Shown one piece after another: positions 16,386 to 23,905 of a stretch of DNA of 33,220 nucleotides. A program made the translations under genes and the position numbers. The notes below the pieces were generated by a model, which was not told where the DNA came from, did no database searches, and saw only the letters and a list, made by a program, of their open reading frames with translations. The DNA is from Acetobacteraceae bacterium. GTDB taxonomy: Bacteria > Pseudomonadota > Alphaproteobacteria > Acetobacterales > Acetobacteraceae. Position 1 is the stretch's first letter, and the number at the start of each line of letters is the position of its first letter. The DNA lies in contig JAMXLO010000017.1 in assembly GCA_024280945.1 (NCBI GenBank), positions 1 to 33,220 on the forward strand, written 5' to 3'.

Positions 16386-17345
16386 ATGTCAGCGCGCCTG
16401 CCGGTCGCTGTGGGTACGGCGTCGCCACCTTCGCAGAGCGCGGAGTCGGTGGCGGTCGCGCCGATGGTAGGTCGGGCCTATCGCACGCGCAGCCGCGCTG
16501 CCAAGATCGCGTTGGTACCAACCATCGCAATAATGCTGGGTTTCTATTATGCCAGCATAAGCTGGACCGTCTACATATCGATGACGCGGTCCTTTTTACT
16601 GCCGATCTACAAGTTCGCAGGTGCCGCGCAATACGAACGTCTGTTCGCCACGCCACGTTGGCACGTGGCATACAGCAATATGTTCCTGTTTGGCGTGCTC
16701 GACATCATCGGCACCCTCGGCCTTGGTGTCTTGCTCGCGGTTCTGCTTGACCGGGCGGTGCGGTTCGAGGGCCTGTTCCGCACCATCATGCTATATCCGC
16801 TATCGATTTCGTTCATTGTCACCGGCCTGACCTGGCAGTGGGTGCTGAGCCCGACCATCGGCGTGCAACACTTCGTGCGCGATCTCGGATGGGACGGCTT
16901 CGTGTTTGACTGGATCACGCAGCCCGACCGCGCGATCTACACGCTGGCGTTCGCTGGCGTATGGCACCAATCGGGGCTGATCATGGCCATCATGCTCGCC
17001 GGGCTGCGCGGGGTTGACCGGGAAATCTGGCGTGCAGCGCGCATCGAAGGCATTCCTACCTGGCGTACTTATATCAGCATCGTATTGCCGATGCTGCGGC
17101 CGTTGATCGTGACCTGCCTAGTGCTGATTGCGATCGCCGTGGTGAGGAGCTATGACTTGGTAGTAGCGATGACCAATGGCGGTCCCGGTTTCTCCTCGGA
17201 CCTGCCGGGCAAATTCGTCGTCGATTTCGAGTTTGAGCGGGCCAATATCGGCCAAGCTTCGGCGGCTGCCACGGTGATGCTGGGATCTATGCTGGCGGTC
17301 ATCTCGCCCTATCTCTACTTCGAGCTGGCGCGCAAGAACCGATGA
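16386..17345 (+). CDS. Sugar ABC transporter permease (MalF/UgpA type)
   Basis: This 319-residue inner-membrane protein of the binding-protein-dependent permease family (BPD_transp_1) has six main membrane segments. A longer charged N-terminus precedes the first segment (ALVPTIAIMLGFYYASISWT). The EAA-loop that contacts the ATPase reads EIWRAARIEGIPTWRTYIS, then IVLPML. The start ATG at 16386 is four bases after the stop of the binding protein, and the stop overlaps the next permease by four bases (ATGA at 17342-17345). It forms a heterodimeric channel with that permease. Confidence 0.95.
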   Translation: MSARLPVAVGTASPPSQSAESVAVAPMVGRAYRTRSRAAKIALVPTIAIMLGFYYASISWTVYISMTRSFLLPIYKFAGAAQYERLFATPRWHVAYSNMFLFGVLDIIGTLGLGVLLAVLLDRAVRFEGLFRTIMLYPLSISFIVTGLTWQWVLSPTIGVQHFVRDLGWDGFVFDWITQPDRAIYTLAFAGVWHQSGLIMAIMLAGLRGVDREIWRAARIEGIPTWRTYISIVLPMLRPLIVTCLVLIAIAVVRSYDLVVAMTNGGPGFSSDLPGKFVVDFEFERANIGQASAAATVMLGSMLAVISPYLYFELARKNR

Positions 17346-18208
17346 CCACAGCCCGCCGGAACGTCCGTATCGGCCGTATTGGACTTTATACGCTGCTGGT
17401 GTGGATATGCCTGTTCTTCTCGATCCCACTGCTGGTGGTGATCTCCACGTCGCTCAAGACGTCCGACGAAGTCCGCACCTTCTCGATCTTCACGTTGCCA
17501 GCGGCGCCAAGCCTTGCCGCCTGGATCAAGGCTTGGTCGTCTGCCTGCACCGGATTGAATTGCGGTGGCGTGCGGGTCGGCTTTTTGAACTCAGTGCGCA
17601 TTCTCATCCCCAGCGTCTTCGTCTCGGTGATGGCTGGTGCGGTGACTGGCTATGCACTGTCGCACTGGCGCATCCGTGGCGCCAATGCCATTATGCTCCT
17701 CCTGTTGATCTGTGCCTTCATCCCCTATCAAGTAATCCTGTATCCGCTGGTGAAGACCTTCAGCACCATCGGCATCTACAGCTCGTTGCCCTGCATCATC
17801 GCGGTACACGTCATATTCGGTCTGCCAGTGATGTCGCTGCTGTTCCGCAATTTCTATGCCGGGTTGCCGGAGGAACTGGTAAAGGCCGCACGGATCGACG
17901 GCGCCGGGTTCTGGCGCATCTTCGCCTTTGTCATGCTGCCGATGTCCGTGAATATCCTGATCGTCGCGACGATCCTCCAGACCACCGGCATCTGGAACGA
18001 CTATCTTCTGGGCTTGATCTTCGCCGGCCGCGACAACATGCCAATGACAGCGCAGCTCAACGCTATCGCGACCACGTCGACCGGTGTCATTGAATACAAC
18101 GTCAACACCGCGGCGGCACTACTGACGGCCCTGCCACCGCTAATCGTCTATTTCGTCTCCGGACGTTACTTTGTGCGCGGCATCACGGCCGGCGCGGTGA
18201 AGGGCTGA
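17342..18208 (+). CDS. Sugar ABC transporter permease (MalG/UgpE type)
   Basis: This is a 288-residue partner permease with six membrane segments, starting with LLVWICLFFSIPLLVVISTS. After that comes the SLKTSDEV loop seen in MalG-type proteins. The EAA-loop is EELVKAARIDGAGFWRIFAF, then VMLPM. The C-terminus (GRYFVRGITAGAVKG) is the standard ending of this family. Its ATG overlaps the preceding stop, and the ATPase start follows after one base, so the three are tightly coupled. No defect is seen. Confidence 0.95.
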   Translation: MTTARRNVRIGRIGLYTLLVWICLFFSIPLLVVISTSLKTSDEVRTFSIFTLPAAPSLAAWIKAWSSACTGLNCGGVRVGFLNSVRILIPSVFVSVMAGAVTGYALSHWRIRGANAIMLLLLICAFIPYQVILYPLVKTFSTIGIYSSLPCIIAVHVIFGLPVMSLLFRNFYAGLPEELVKAARIDGAGFWRIFAFVMLPMSVNILIVATILQTTGIWNDYLLGLIFAGRDNMPMTAQLNAIATTSTGVIEYNVNTAAALLTALPPLIVYFVSGRYFVRGITAGAVKG

Positions 18209-18209
18209 C

Positions 18210-19271
18210 GTGTCCGCTGTCTCGGTTTTCGGTCTTTCCAAGTCCTTCGGACATCTGCGCGTGCTGAAGGACATCCATCTGCCGATCGAGACGGGCGACT
18301 TTACAGTGCTGCTTGGCCCATCCGGCTGTGGCAAATCCACGCTACTGAATGCGATTGCTGGCCTCGAAGATACTGACGCCGGCATCGTTGAAATTGACGG
18401 TGCCGACGTCACGCATCGCGAGCCAAGCAAGCGCGGCATCGCGATGGTATTCCAGTCCTATGCACTGTATCCGACCATGAGCGTGCGCAAGAACCTGTCG
18501 TTCGGCCTGCGCGTGCGCTCGGTGCCGCGGCAGGAGGTGGCGCGCCGGGTGCATTGGGCGGCAAAGCTGCTGCAGATCGACGAGTTGCTCGATCGTAAGC
18601 CGTCCCAGCTTTCCGGTGGGCAGCGGCAGCGCGTTGCTATCGGCCGGGCATTGGTGCAGCAGGCCAAGGTGTTCCTATTCGACGAACCGCTGTCGAATCT
18701 CGATGCCAAGCTGCGCACCGAAATGCGAGTCGAGCTGAAGCGGCTGCACAAGGATCTCGGCGCCACCATCGTCTACGTGACCCATGACCAGATCGAAGCG
18801 ATGACTTTGGCAACGCGCATCGCGGTGATGCGCGCCGGCCGGATCGAGCAATACGCCACGCCTGACGATTTGTACGAGGAGCCGGCGACGCTGTTTGTTG
18901 CCGCCTTTGTCGGCTCGCCGGCAATGAATTTCATGCCCGGGCGACTGATATCGAGCACTGTCCACATTGGTTCGGCGAGACTGCCACTCAACGGCTATCG
19001 ATTTCGCTCCTCGCCCATGAATGGGCAGGAGGTCGTGCTTGGGATTCGGCCGGAGCACGTGCAGCTGGCGCCGGAAGGGCAGCTCGAGGCGGAAACCTTG
19101 TTCATGGAGCCAATGGGCGCTGACACGCTTGGCTGGTTCCAATTCGGCGAACATCGCCTCTCTGCGCGCCTAGTTCCGCAAGTCGCGCGCGGGCTATCGG
19201 GCACGGTGCGGCTGTCGTTGCTCGCGGATCACGTCTCGCTGTTCGATCCGTCGACAGAGGCACGGCTGTAG
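18210..19271 (+). CDS. Sugar ABC transporter ATP-binding protein (MalK/UgpC type)
   Basis: This 353-residue ATPase powers the CUT1 importer. The Walker A motif is GPSGCGKST (36-44) and the Q-loop is FQSYALYP with Gln82. The signature is LSGGQ (134-138), and Walker B ends in Asp158-Glu159 of VFLFDEP. The switch His is 192 in YVTHDQ. The C-terminal TOBE-type domain contains LGIRPEHVQL, typical of MalK-like proteins. I use the GTG at 18210, one base after the permease stop. All catalytic parts are present. As the usual ATPase partner it could also serve the two extra binding proteins nearby. Confidence 0.96.
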   Translation: MSAVSVFGLSKSFGHLRVLKDIHLPIETGDFTVLLGPSGCGKSTLLNAIAGLEDTDAGIVEIDGADVTHREPSKRGIAMVFQSYALYPTMSVRKNLSFGLRVRSVPRQEVARRVHWAAKLLQIDELLDRKPSQLSGGQRQRVAIGRALVQQAKVFLFDEPLSNLDAKLRTEMRVELKRLHKDLGATIVYVTHDQIEAMTLATRIAVMRAGRIEQYATPDDLYEEPATLFVAAFVGSPAMNFMPGRLISSTVHIGSARLPLNGYRFRSSPMNGQEVVLGIRPEHVQLAPEGQLEAETLFMEPMGADTLGWFQFGEHRLSARLVPQVARGLSGTVRLSLLADHVSLFDPSTEARL

Positions 19272-19337
19272 CACATCATCGACGTTCCACTTGACGGGCC
19301 TTTGCGATCCGGGATTACCAATGCAGGCGAACGCACT

Positions 19338-20579
19338 CTATTTCGGAATGCTCGCTACGATGGCAGCGAACTGCCGGGTTGCCTCCTCCGGCGCTATGTC
19401 TGGGTGACTCCAGAAATTTCCCAGCACATCGTACATCTGCCCGAGTATGTCCGGCGTGAACGATAGGATAAAGTGTGGAAGCTGATGCTCGGGCCCTTCC
19501 GCCATAACCTTCTGTGCAAGCTGTGCACAGCGATCCAGTGACTTGATGTTGGCGTCCTGGCGTGACGGGATCGAGCCTTTGAAGTATGTGTATTCGGTCT
19601 GGATGGCGGGATCCATCAGGAGTTCCGCCAGTTTGCGCTGCGCGGCAACCTGATCCGCCTTGTCTGTCTTCGGAAGCGCAAATGAGTTGGTCGTCATAAT
19701 GTAGGCATCCTGGCTTCCAGGAGCCAAAGCACAGCCCCAATCCTCGTCGATCTTGAGATTGGCCGCCGCCAAGTCGCCCTTGGCCCAATCTCCCACGATC
19801 ATCAGCGCCGCCTTGTTGGTTTCCACCAGCGCAAGCGTATCGTTCCATTTCCGGTTGGGGCTGCCGGCATCGACATATTTGCGCAGCTTGCCCATCGTCT
19901 CGAATGCCTTGCGTACGCCCTCGCTGGCTGCTGCCTTGGCATCATGCTGCACGGCAATTGCAAGGTAGGTCTCGTTGCCGGCAATGCCGGCGAGCAGCGC
20001 CATGAACAGCCAGCCTTCCTGTTGAGCGTTGGCCCCATAGGCGATCGGGATATAGCCGGCGGCCTCGAGCTTCGGCGCGATGGTGAAGAACTCGTCCCAG
20101 CTCTTCGGCGGTTCGAGGTTTGCGGCCTTGAAGACCTTCGTGCTGTAGAACATCCAGTTGGAGCCGTGGATATCCACCGGCGCCGTGACGAAGTGTCCAT
20201 CAACGACGACATTGCGCAGAATGATCGGCGGCAGATGCTTCGCCCAATCACCGGCGACTGCCATGTCGTCGAGAGTGGTGAGCAGGCCCTGCTCATAGAG
20301 CTCACGCGTTGCCGCGCCTACCGGCCACTGCATTGCCGTTGGTGGATTGCCACCAGCGATGCGGTTCATTGCTAACGCGGACTCCGCTTGCGGTCCCACC
20401 GCTGGATCATCGATCCAAGTGCCGCCTCGTTTGGCATATTCCTTGGCGAACACGCCAATTGCCAGCGATTCACCGCTGCTGGTATAGAAGTGGATCACGT
20501 CGGCCTTCTGCGCGGCGGCATGGGTGGTGACGAACGCCGCCAACGCGCTTGTGGCAGCAAGCCAACGTGCAATCGACAT
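19338..20579 (-). CDS. Sugar ABC transporter substrate-binding protein (paralogue 2)
   Basis: This is a 413-residue CUT1-type periplasmic binding protein on the strand opposite to the transporter operon. A signal peptide (MSIARWLAATSALAAFVTTH, then AAA) leads to ADVIHFYTSSGESLAIGVF. It shares long blocks with paralogues 1 and 3: KRGGTWIDDPAVGPQAE, NPPTAMQWPVG, SPNRKWNDTLALVE, MIVGDWAKGDL and GSIPSRQDANIKSLDRCAQL. Its start is only 23 bases after the stop of paralogue 3, so both are read as one unit. No permease is attached; the membrane parts at 16386-18208 are the obvious partners. It ends 66 bases from the convergent ATPase gene. Confidence 0.94.
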   Translation of the reverse strand: MSIARWLAATSALAAFVTTHAAAQKADVIHFYTSSGESLAIGVFAKEYAKRGGTWIDDPAVGPQAESALAMNRIAGGNPPTAMQWPVGAATRELYEQGLLTTLDDMAVAGDWAKHLPPIILRNVVVDGHFVTAPVDIHGSNWMFYSTKVFKAANLEPPKSWDEFFTIAPKLEAAGYIPIAYGANAQQEGWLFMALLAGIAGNETYLAIAVQHDAKAAASEGVRKAFETMGKLRKYVDAGSPNRKWNDTLALVETNKAALMIVGDWAKGDLAAANLKIDEDWGCALAPGSQDAYIMTTNSFALPKTDKADQVAAQRKLAELLMDPAIQTEYTYFKGSIPSRQDANIKSLDRCAQLAQKVMAEGPEHQLPHFILSFTPDILGQMYDVLGNFWSHPDIAPEEATRQFAAIVASIPK

Positions 20580-20602
20580 TTCCTGTTATCCCTTGTGAAG
20601 TT

Positions 20603-21835
20603 TCAGCGTCCTGCAGCAGCGATGATGCCCGAGAACTTTTTTGTGGCTTCGGCGGCTGACATGCCGGGATTCGCCCAGTACTGCGCCAGTAGGTCGACGT
20701 ACTGGCCGTAGATGTCGGGCGTGAACACCAGATTGACGAGCGGGAGCTGATGCGAGGGCCCCAGTGCCATCACTTGCTGCCCCATCTTTGCGCAGCGGTC
20801 CAATTCGGCGAGGTTGACATCCAGCCTAGATGGTACCGAGCCTTTGTAGCGGGTGAACTCGGTCTGTACAGCCGGGTCCATCATTAGTTCCGCCAGTGTG
20901 CGCTGCGCCTGGATCTGTTCTGGCTTATCGGTCTTCGGAAACGCGAAGGCATCTATTGCCATGATGTAGGCATCGGACGTGCCGGGCGCGAGTTCGCAGC
21001 CATAGTCCTTGTCGAGCGTCAGGTTGGCGGCAGAGAAGTCGCCCTTTGCCCAGTCACCGACGATCATCAGTGCTGCCTTGTTGGTCTCCACCAGCGCCAA
21101 GGTGTCGTTCCATTTACGGTTAGGGCTGCCCGCATCCACGTATTGGCGCAGCCGACCCATGGCGTCGAATACCGCCTCCACGCGGGGACTCCCCGCCGCC
21201 CTCGCGTCGTGATCGACGGTGACCGCCAGGTAGGTATCCCTGCCGCCGATGCCGGCCAGCAGTGCCATAAAGATCCAGCTCTCTTGCTGCGCGTTCGCAC
21301 CGAAGGCAATAGGAATGTAGCCGGCAGCTTGCAGCTTGGGCGCCTGGGCGAAGAACTCGTCCCAGCTCTTGGGCGGCGGCAGTTTCAGCGCCTGAAAGAT
21401 CTTCGTGCTATAGAACATCCAGTTAGCGCCATGCACGTCCACTGGAGCACTGTAGATGTGGCCGTCCACCGTTGCCTTCTGCAACAGGAGTGGCGGCAGT
21501 GTCTTTTGCCAGTCGCCGGCCTTGGCCAGCCAATCAAGGTCCGCAAGCAATCCCTGCTGCGCCAGCTCGCGCGTCGGCGCACCGGCCTGCCACTGCATTG
21601 CCGTCGGCGGATTGCCGCCGGCGATGCGGTTCATAGCCAGCGCGATCTCGGCTTGTGGCCCTACGGCCGGGTCATCAACCCACTTGCCACCGCGCTTTTC
21701 GTATTCGTGGGCGAACACCGCAACGGCACGGGATTCGCCGCCGCTCGTCCAAAAATGGATGACATCGGCGGGCTGCGCCGCCGCGGGCCAACTGGCAGCG
21801 GCCAGAATGGATGCAATAGCAGCGATCCGGACCAT
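20603..21835 (-). CDS. Sugar ABC transporter substrate-binding protein (paralogue 3)
   Basis: This 410-residue CUT1-type binding protein has a signal peptide (MVRIAAIASILAAASWPAAA) and mature start ADVIHFWTSGGESRAVAVFA. It shares the blocks listed for its paralogues: PAVGPQAEIALAMNRIAGGN, NPPTAMQWQAG, FGANAQQESWIFMALLAGIG and SPNRKWNDTLALVE. It is first of a two-gene unit with paralogue 2. A LacI-type operator (21869-21880) lies about 35 bases upstream of the start. Three binding proteins for one channel suggest that several related ligands, or different concentration ranges, are served. That is inference. Confidence 0.94.
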   Translation of the reverse strand: MVRIAAIASILAAASWPAAAQPADVIHFWTSGGESRAVAVFAHEYEKRGGKWVDDPAVGPQAEIALAMNRIAGGNPPTAMQWQAGAPTRELAQQGLLADLDWLAKAGDWQKTLPPLLLQKATVDGHIYSAPVDVHGANWMFYSTKIFQALKLPPPKSWDEFFAQAPKLQAAGYIPIAFGANAQQESWIFMALLAGIGGRDTYLAVTVDHDARAAGSPRVEAVFDAMGRLRQYVDAGSPNRKWNDTLALVETNKAALMIVGDWAKGDFSAANLTLDKDYGCELAPGTSDAYIMAIDAFAFPKTDKPEQIQAQRTLAELMMDPAVQTEFTRYKGSVPSRLDVNLAELDRCAKMGQQVMALGPSHQLPLVNLVFTPDIYGQYVDLLAQYWANPGMSAAEATKKFSGIIAAAGR

Positions 21836-21868
21836 TTCGTCCCCTTCTCGGCCTTGTTGATGGCCGAT

Positions 21869-21880
21869 GTTAGCGGTTAC
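21869..21880 (-). promoter_or_regulatory. Putative LacI-type operator before the paired binding-protein genes
   Basis: GTTAGCGGTTAC (on the minus strand GTAACCGCTAAC) fits GTAAnCGnTTAC with one mismatch. It lies 34 bases before the ATG of paralogue 3. The minus-strand version shares GTAACCGCT with the site at 23877-23888. I see no convincing -10 box beside it. Confidence 0.5.
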
Positions 21881-21956
21881 GTACGATGCCGATGGTGAGT
21901 AGCAGCGTCAAGCAGAACGGGTCAGTAATCGACGTGTAACCGAATACGGTGCGGCA

Positions 21957-22913
21957 CTACCCGACCAGGTTTTCGGGCCGGCGTCCGGCCAAGACGGCGG
22001 CAATGCCATCCAGTGCGAGAAAGCCCATCGCGTCGCGGGCCGCCACCGTGGCGCTGCCGAGATGCGGCAGCAGCACCACGTTCTCCAGGGTCAGATAGCC
22101 AGGGTTCAGCCGCGGCTCGCCCTCGAACACGTCAAGCCCCGCAAACCCCACTTGACCGCTCCGCAGCGCGGCAATCAGCGCCTCGTCATCCACCAGCGTG
22201 CCGCGCGCGGCATTCACCACCACCGCGCCGCGCGGCAGCAGCGCGATGCGTTTGGCGTTCAGCCAGTGATAGGTGCCCTCACCGCCAGGCGCATTCAGGC
22301 TGAGTATGTCGCAGGCGCCAAGGAAACTGGCATCGCTGTCGTGAAAGGTCGCATCTCCTTCCAGTGCTGGCGGCAGCCGCGCGACATCGCGGTAGTGGAT
22401 GATCATGCCGATGCCGCGCGCCAGCCGCGCCAGCTCGCGCCCGATGCGGCCCATGCCGAAGATGCCAAGCTGGCGGCCGATGGCACCGACGCCGAGTAAC
22501 TGCGTCGGCGCCCAGCCCCGCCATCGTCCGGCGCGGATCAGCCGCTCACCCTCGCCGGCCCGCCGCGCCGCCGCCAGGATCAACAACAGCGCGGTTTCTG
22601 CCGTCGCGACGCTGAGCACATCAGGCGTATTGCAGACCGCGATGCCGCGTTTGGTCGCCGCTGCAATGTCGATGTGATCGAAACCAACACTGAACGTTGC
22701 GATCACCTTCACACTTGCCGGCAGCGATGCGATCAGCGCGGCGTCGAAGTTATCGCCCGGGCAGGTCAGGATCGCATCGGCGCCCTGTGCCTGGGCCTGC
22801 ACATCCGCCATTGGCTGGTCGGACAGCGCAAGGCGCGCGTCGAACTCAGCGGCGGCGCGCGCCTCGACCGCCGGAGGCAGGCGGCGGGTGACCAGAAGAA
22901 CCGGCTTGGCCAT
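21957..22913 (-). CDS. D-2-hydroxyacid dehydrogenase (glyoxylate/hydroxypyruvate reductase-like)
   Basis: This 318-residue NAD(P)-dependent enzyme interconverts 2-oxoacids and D-2-hydroxyacids. The nucleotide motif is GxGxxG at 153-158 (FGMGRIG). The catalytic triad is visible as Arg237 (NAARGTLVDDEAL), Glu266 (DVFEGEP) and His284 (LLPHLGSAT). An N-terminal substrate half contains FSVGFDHIDIAAATKRGIAV. The closest types are glyoxylate/hydroxypyruvate reductases, but the substrate cannot be fixed from motifs. Its ATG is four bases after the aldolase stop, so it probably reduces a product of the aldolase reaction such as a small 2-oxoacid. Confidence 0.92.
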   Translation of the reverse strand: MAKPVLLVTRRLPPAVEARAAAEFDARLALSDQPMADVQAQAQGADAILTCPGDNFDAALIASLPASVKVIATFSVGFDHIDIAAATKRGIAVCNTPDVLSVATAETALLLILAAARRAGEGERLIRAGRWRGWAPTQLLGVGAIGRQLGIFGMGRIGRELARLARGIGMIIHYRDVARLPPALEGDATFHDSDASFLGACDILSLNAPGGEGTYHWLNAKRIALLPRGAVVVNAARGTLVDDEALIAALRSGQVGFAGLDVFEGEPRLNPGYLTLENVVLLPHLGSATVAARDAMGFLALDGIAAVLAGRRPENLVG

Positions 22914-22916
22914 CCG

Positions 22917-23759
22917 CTAGTAGGATCCGACTGGCTGCGCGGCTTCGGTTTTCTTCGCCGGGGTAGACTTACCTTCTTCGAGCATCGCGCGCATGCCCTC
23001 GCCGTTGACGCGCCACCAGTCGTAGAGAACCCGAACGTCCCAGCCGATGCAGAAGTGCTTGACCCCCATCTCCAGATACGGCGCTGCAAGGTTGATGTCA
23101 CTGAGTTCCACGCGCGGATGGAGCCCCTTCGCCAATGCAGTTCCGATCGTTTTCAGCTCCGCCTTTCGTACATCGGGATGACTGCGCTGACCCGTCGCAC
23201 CGATACTCATCGAGTAGTCAGATGCGCCGAACTGCACCATATCGATGCCCTCCACCGACAGGATCGCATCGAGATCCTCAACGCACTCCCGCTTCTCCAC
23301 CATGATGGCAATGACCACTTCGTCGAGCGCAGCAACGTAAGCTGGAGAACCACCCTCGAGGACAGTGCCGACATCTCGCCGCATACCTACACCGAGCCTG
23401 CCGCCCGAGTTCGGCGTTTCCGCCCGAACTGCGGCGACGCAGGCATGCGCGTCAGCGACAGTGCGTACATCAGCGAACAGCACACTCTGAAAGCCGGAGC
23501 CAATGGCGCGCATCGCCTGATGCGTGTACTGCGTCTGCTCGATCTTGATCATGCCGGCGAGGTCCTTCAGCTCAAGAGCCCGGCCAAGGTTATCGAGATC
23601 ATGCATATGGAAAGGTGCGTATTCGGCGGTGAACTCGATATAGTCGTAGTTGCCGGCCGAGCCAACGAGCTCAACGAGCGTGGGCCAGGTCGACAGAAGA
23701 TGTGTGCCGATTGTGGGCTTTCCAGCCGCGAGCAACTCGCGGAGACGATTGTGGCGCAT
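22917..23759 (-). CDS. HpcH/HpaI-family aldolase
   Basis: This 280-residue class II pyruvate aldolase-like protein is of the HpcH/HpaI (CitE-like barrel) family. Members cleave 4-hydroxy-2-oxoacids into pyruvate plus an aldehyde or oxoacid, using a divalent metal. Family landmarks: N-terminal NRLRELLAAGKPTIGTHLLS, YDYIEFTAEYAPF, a metal-ligand Glu in IMVEKRECVEDLDAIL, and the loop GIDMVQFGASDYSMSIGATG. The C-terminal tail is charged and probably disordered. It is the first gene of a pair with the hydroxyacid dehydrogenase. A LacI-type operator lies about 53 bases upstream of its ATG. It is divergent from the amidohydrolase operon, so both are likely controlled together. Confidence 0.92.
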   Translation of the reverse strand: MRHNRLRELLAAGKPTIGTHLLSTWPTLVELVGSAGNYDYIEFTAEYAPFHMHDLDNLGRALELKDLAGMIKIEQTQYTHQAMRAIGSGFQSVLFADVRTVADAHACVAAVRAETPNSGGRLGVGMRRDVGTVLEGGSPAYVAALDEVVIAIMVEKRECVEDLDAILSVEGIDMVQFGASDYSMSIGATGQRSHPDVRKAELKTIGTALAKGLHPRVELSDINLAAPYLEMGVKHFCIGWDVRVLYDWWRVNGEGMRAMLEEGKSTPAKKTEAAQPVGSY

Positions 23760-23811
23760 GGTTGGCGGTTCTCCCCAGACGAGCAGAAATCGTGAAGCGG
23801 ATCGGACGAAA

Positions 23812-23848
23812 GTAAGCGTTTACACAGACTGTGTCCACCCGATATAAG
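23812..23848. promoter_or_regulatory. LacI-type operator and promoter in the divergent aldolase/amidohydrolase region
   Basis: GTAAGCGTTTAC (23812-23823) matches GTAAnCGnTTAC. It overlaps TTTACA (23819-23824), which with TATAAG (23843-23848) forms a plausible plus-strand promoter with an 18-base spacer for the amidohydrolase operon. The site is also just upstream of the minus-strand aldolase gene, so one repressor could act on both. Confidence 0.65.
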
Positions 23849-23872
23849 GGGGACCGACAATATGGACATGCC

Positions 23873-23892
23873 GACCGTAACCGCTTACGGTC
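23873..23892. promoter_or_regulatory. Perfect LacI-type operator palindrome
   Basis: GACCGTAACCGCTTACGGTC has 8-base arms that pair perfectly around CCGC. Its core GTAACCGCTTAC fits the operator pattern seen elsewhere in the cluster. It is the most symmetric of the five sites. The centre-to-centre distance to 23812-23823 is about 65 bases, compatible with cooperative binding or a loop. Confidence 0.75.
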
Positions 23893-23905
23893 ACCTGCCG
23901 ATGGG

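Noticed and set aside
21143-21898. A 251-codon plus-strand frame opposite binding protein 3
   Set aside because: Same kind of antisense shadow, matching those opposite paralogues 1 and 2; no independent coding evidence.
22674-23795. A 373-codon plus-strand frame opposite the aldolase and dehydrogenase genes
   Set aside because: It is antisense to two clear family members, is Arg/His-rich with no motif, and arises from high GC in the third codon position.
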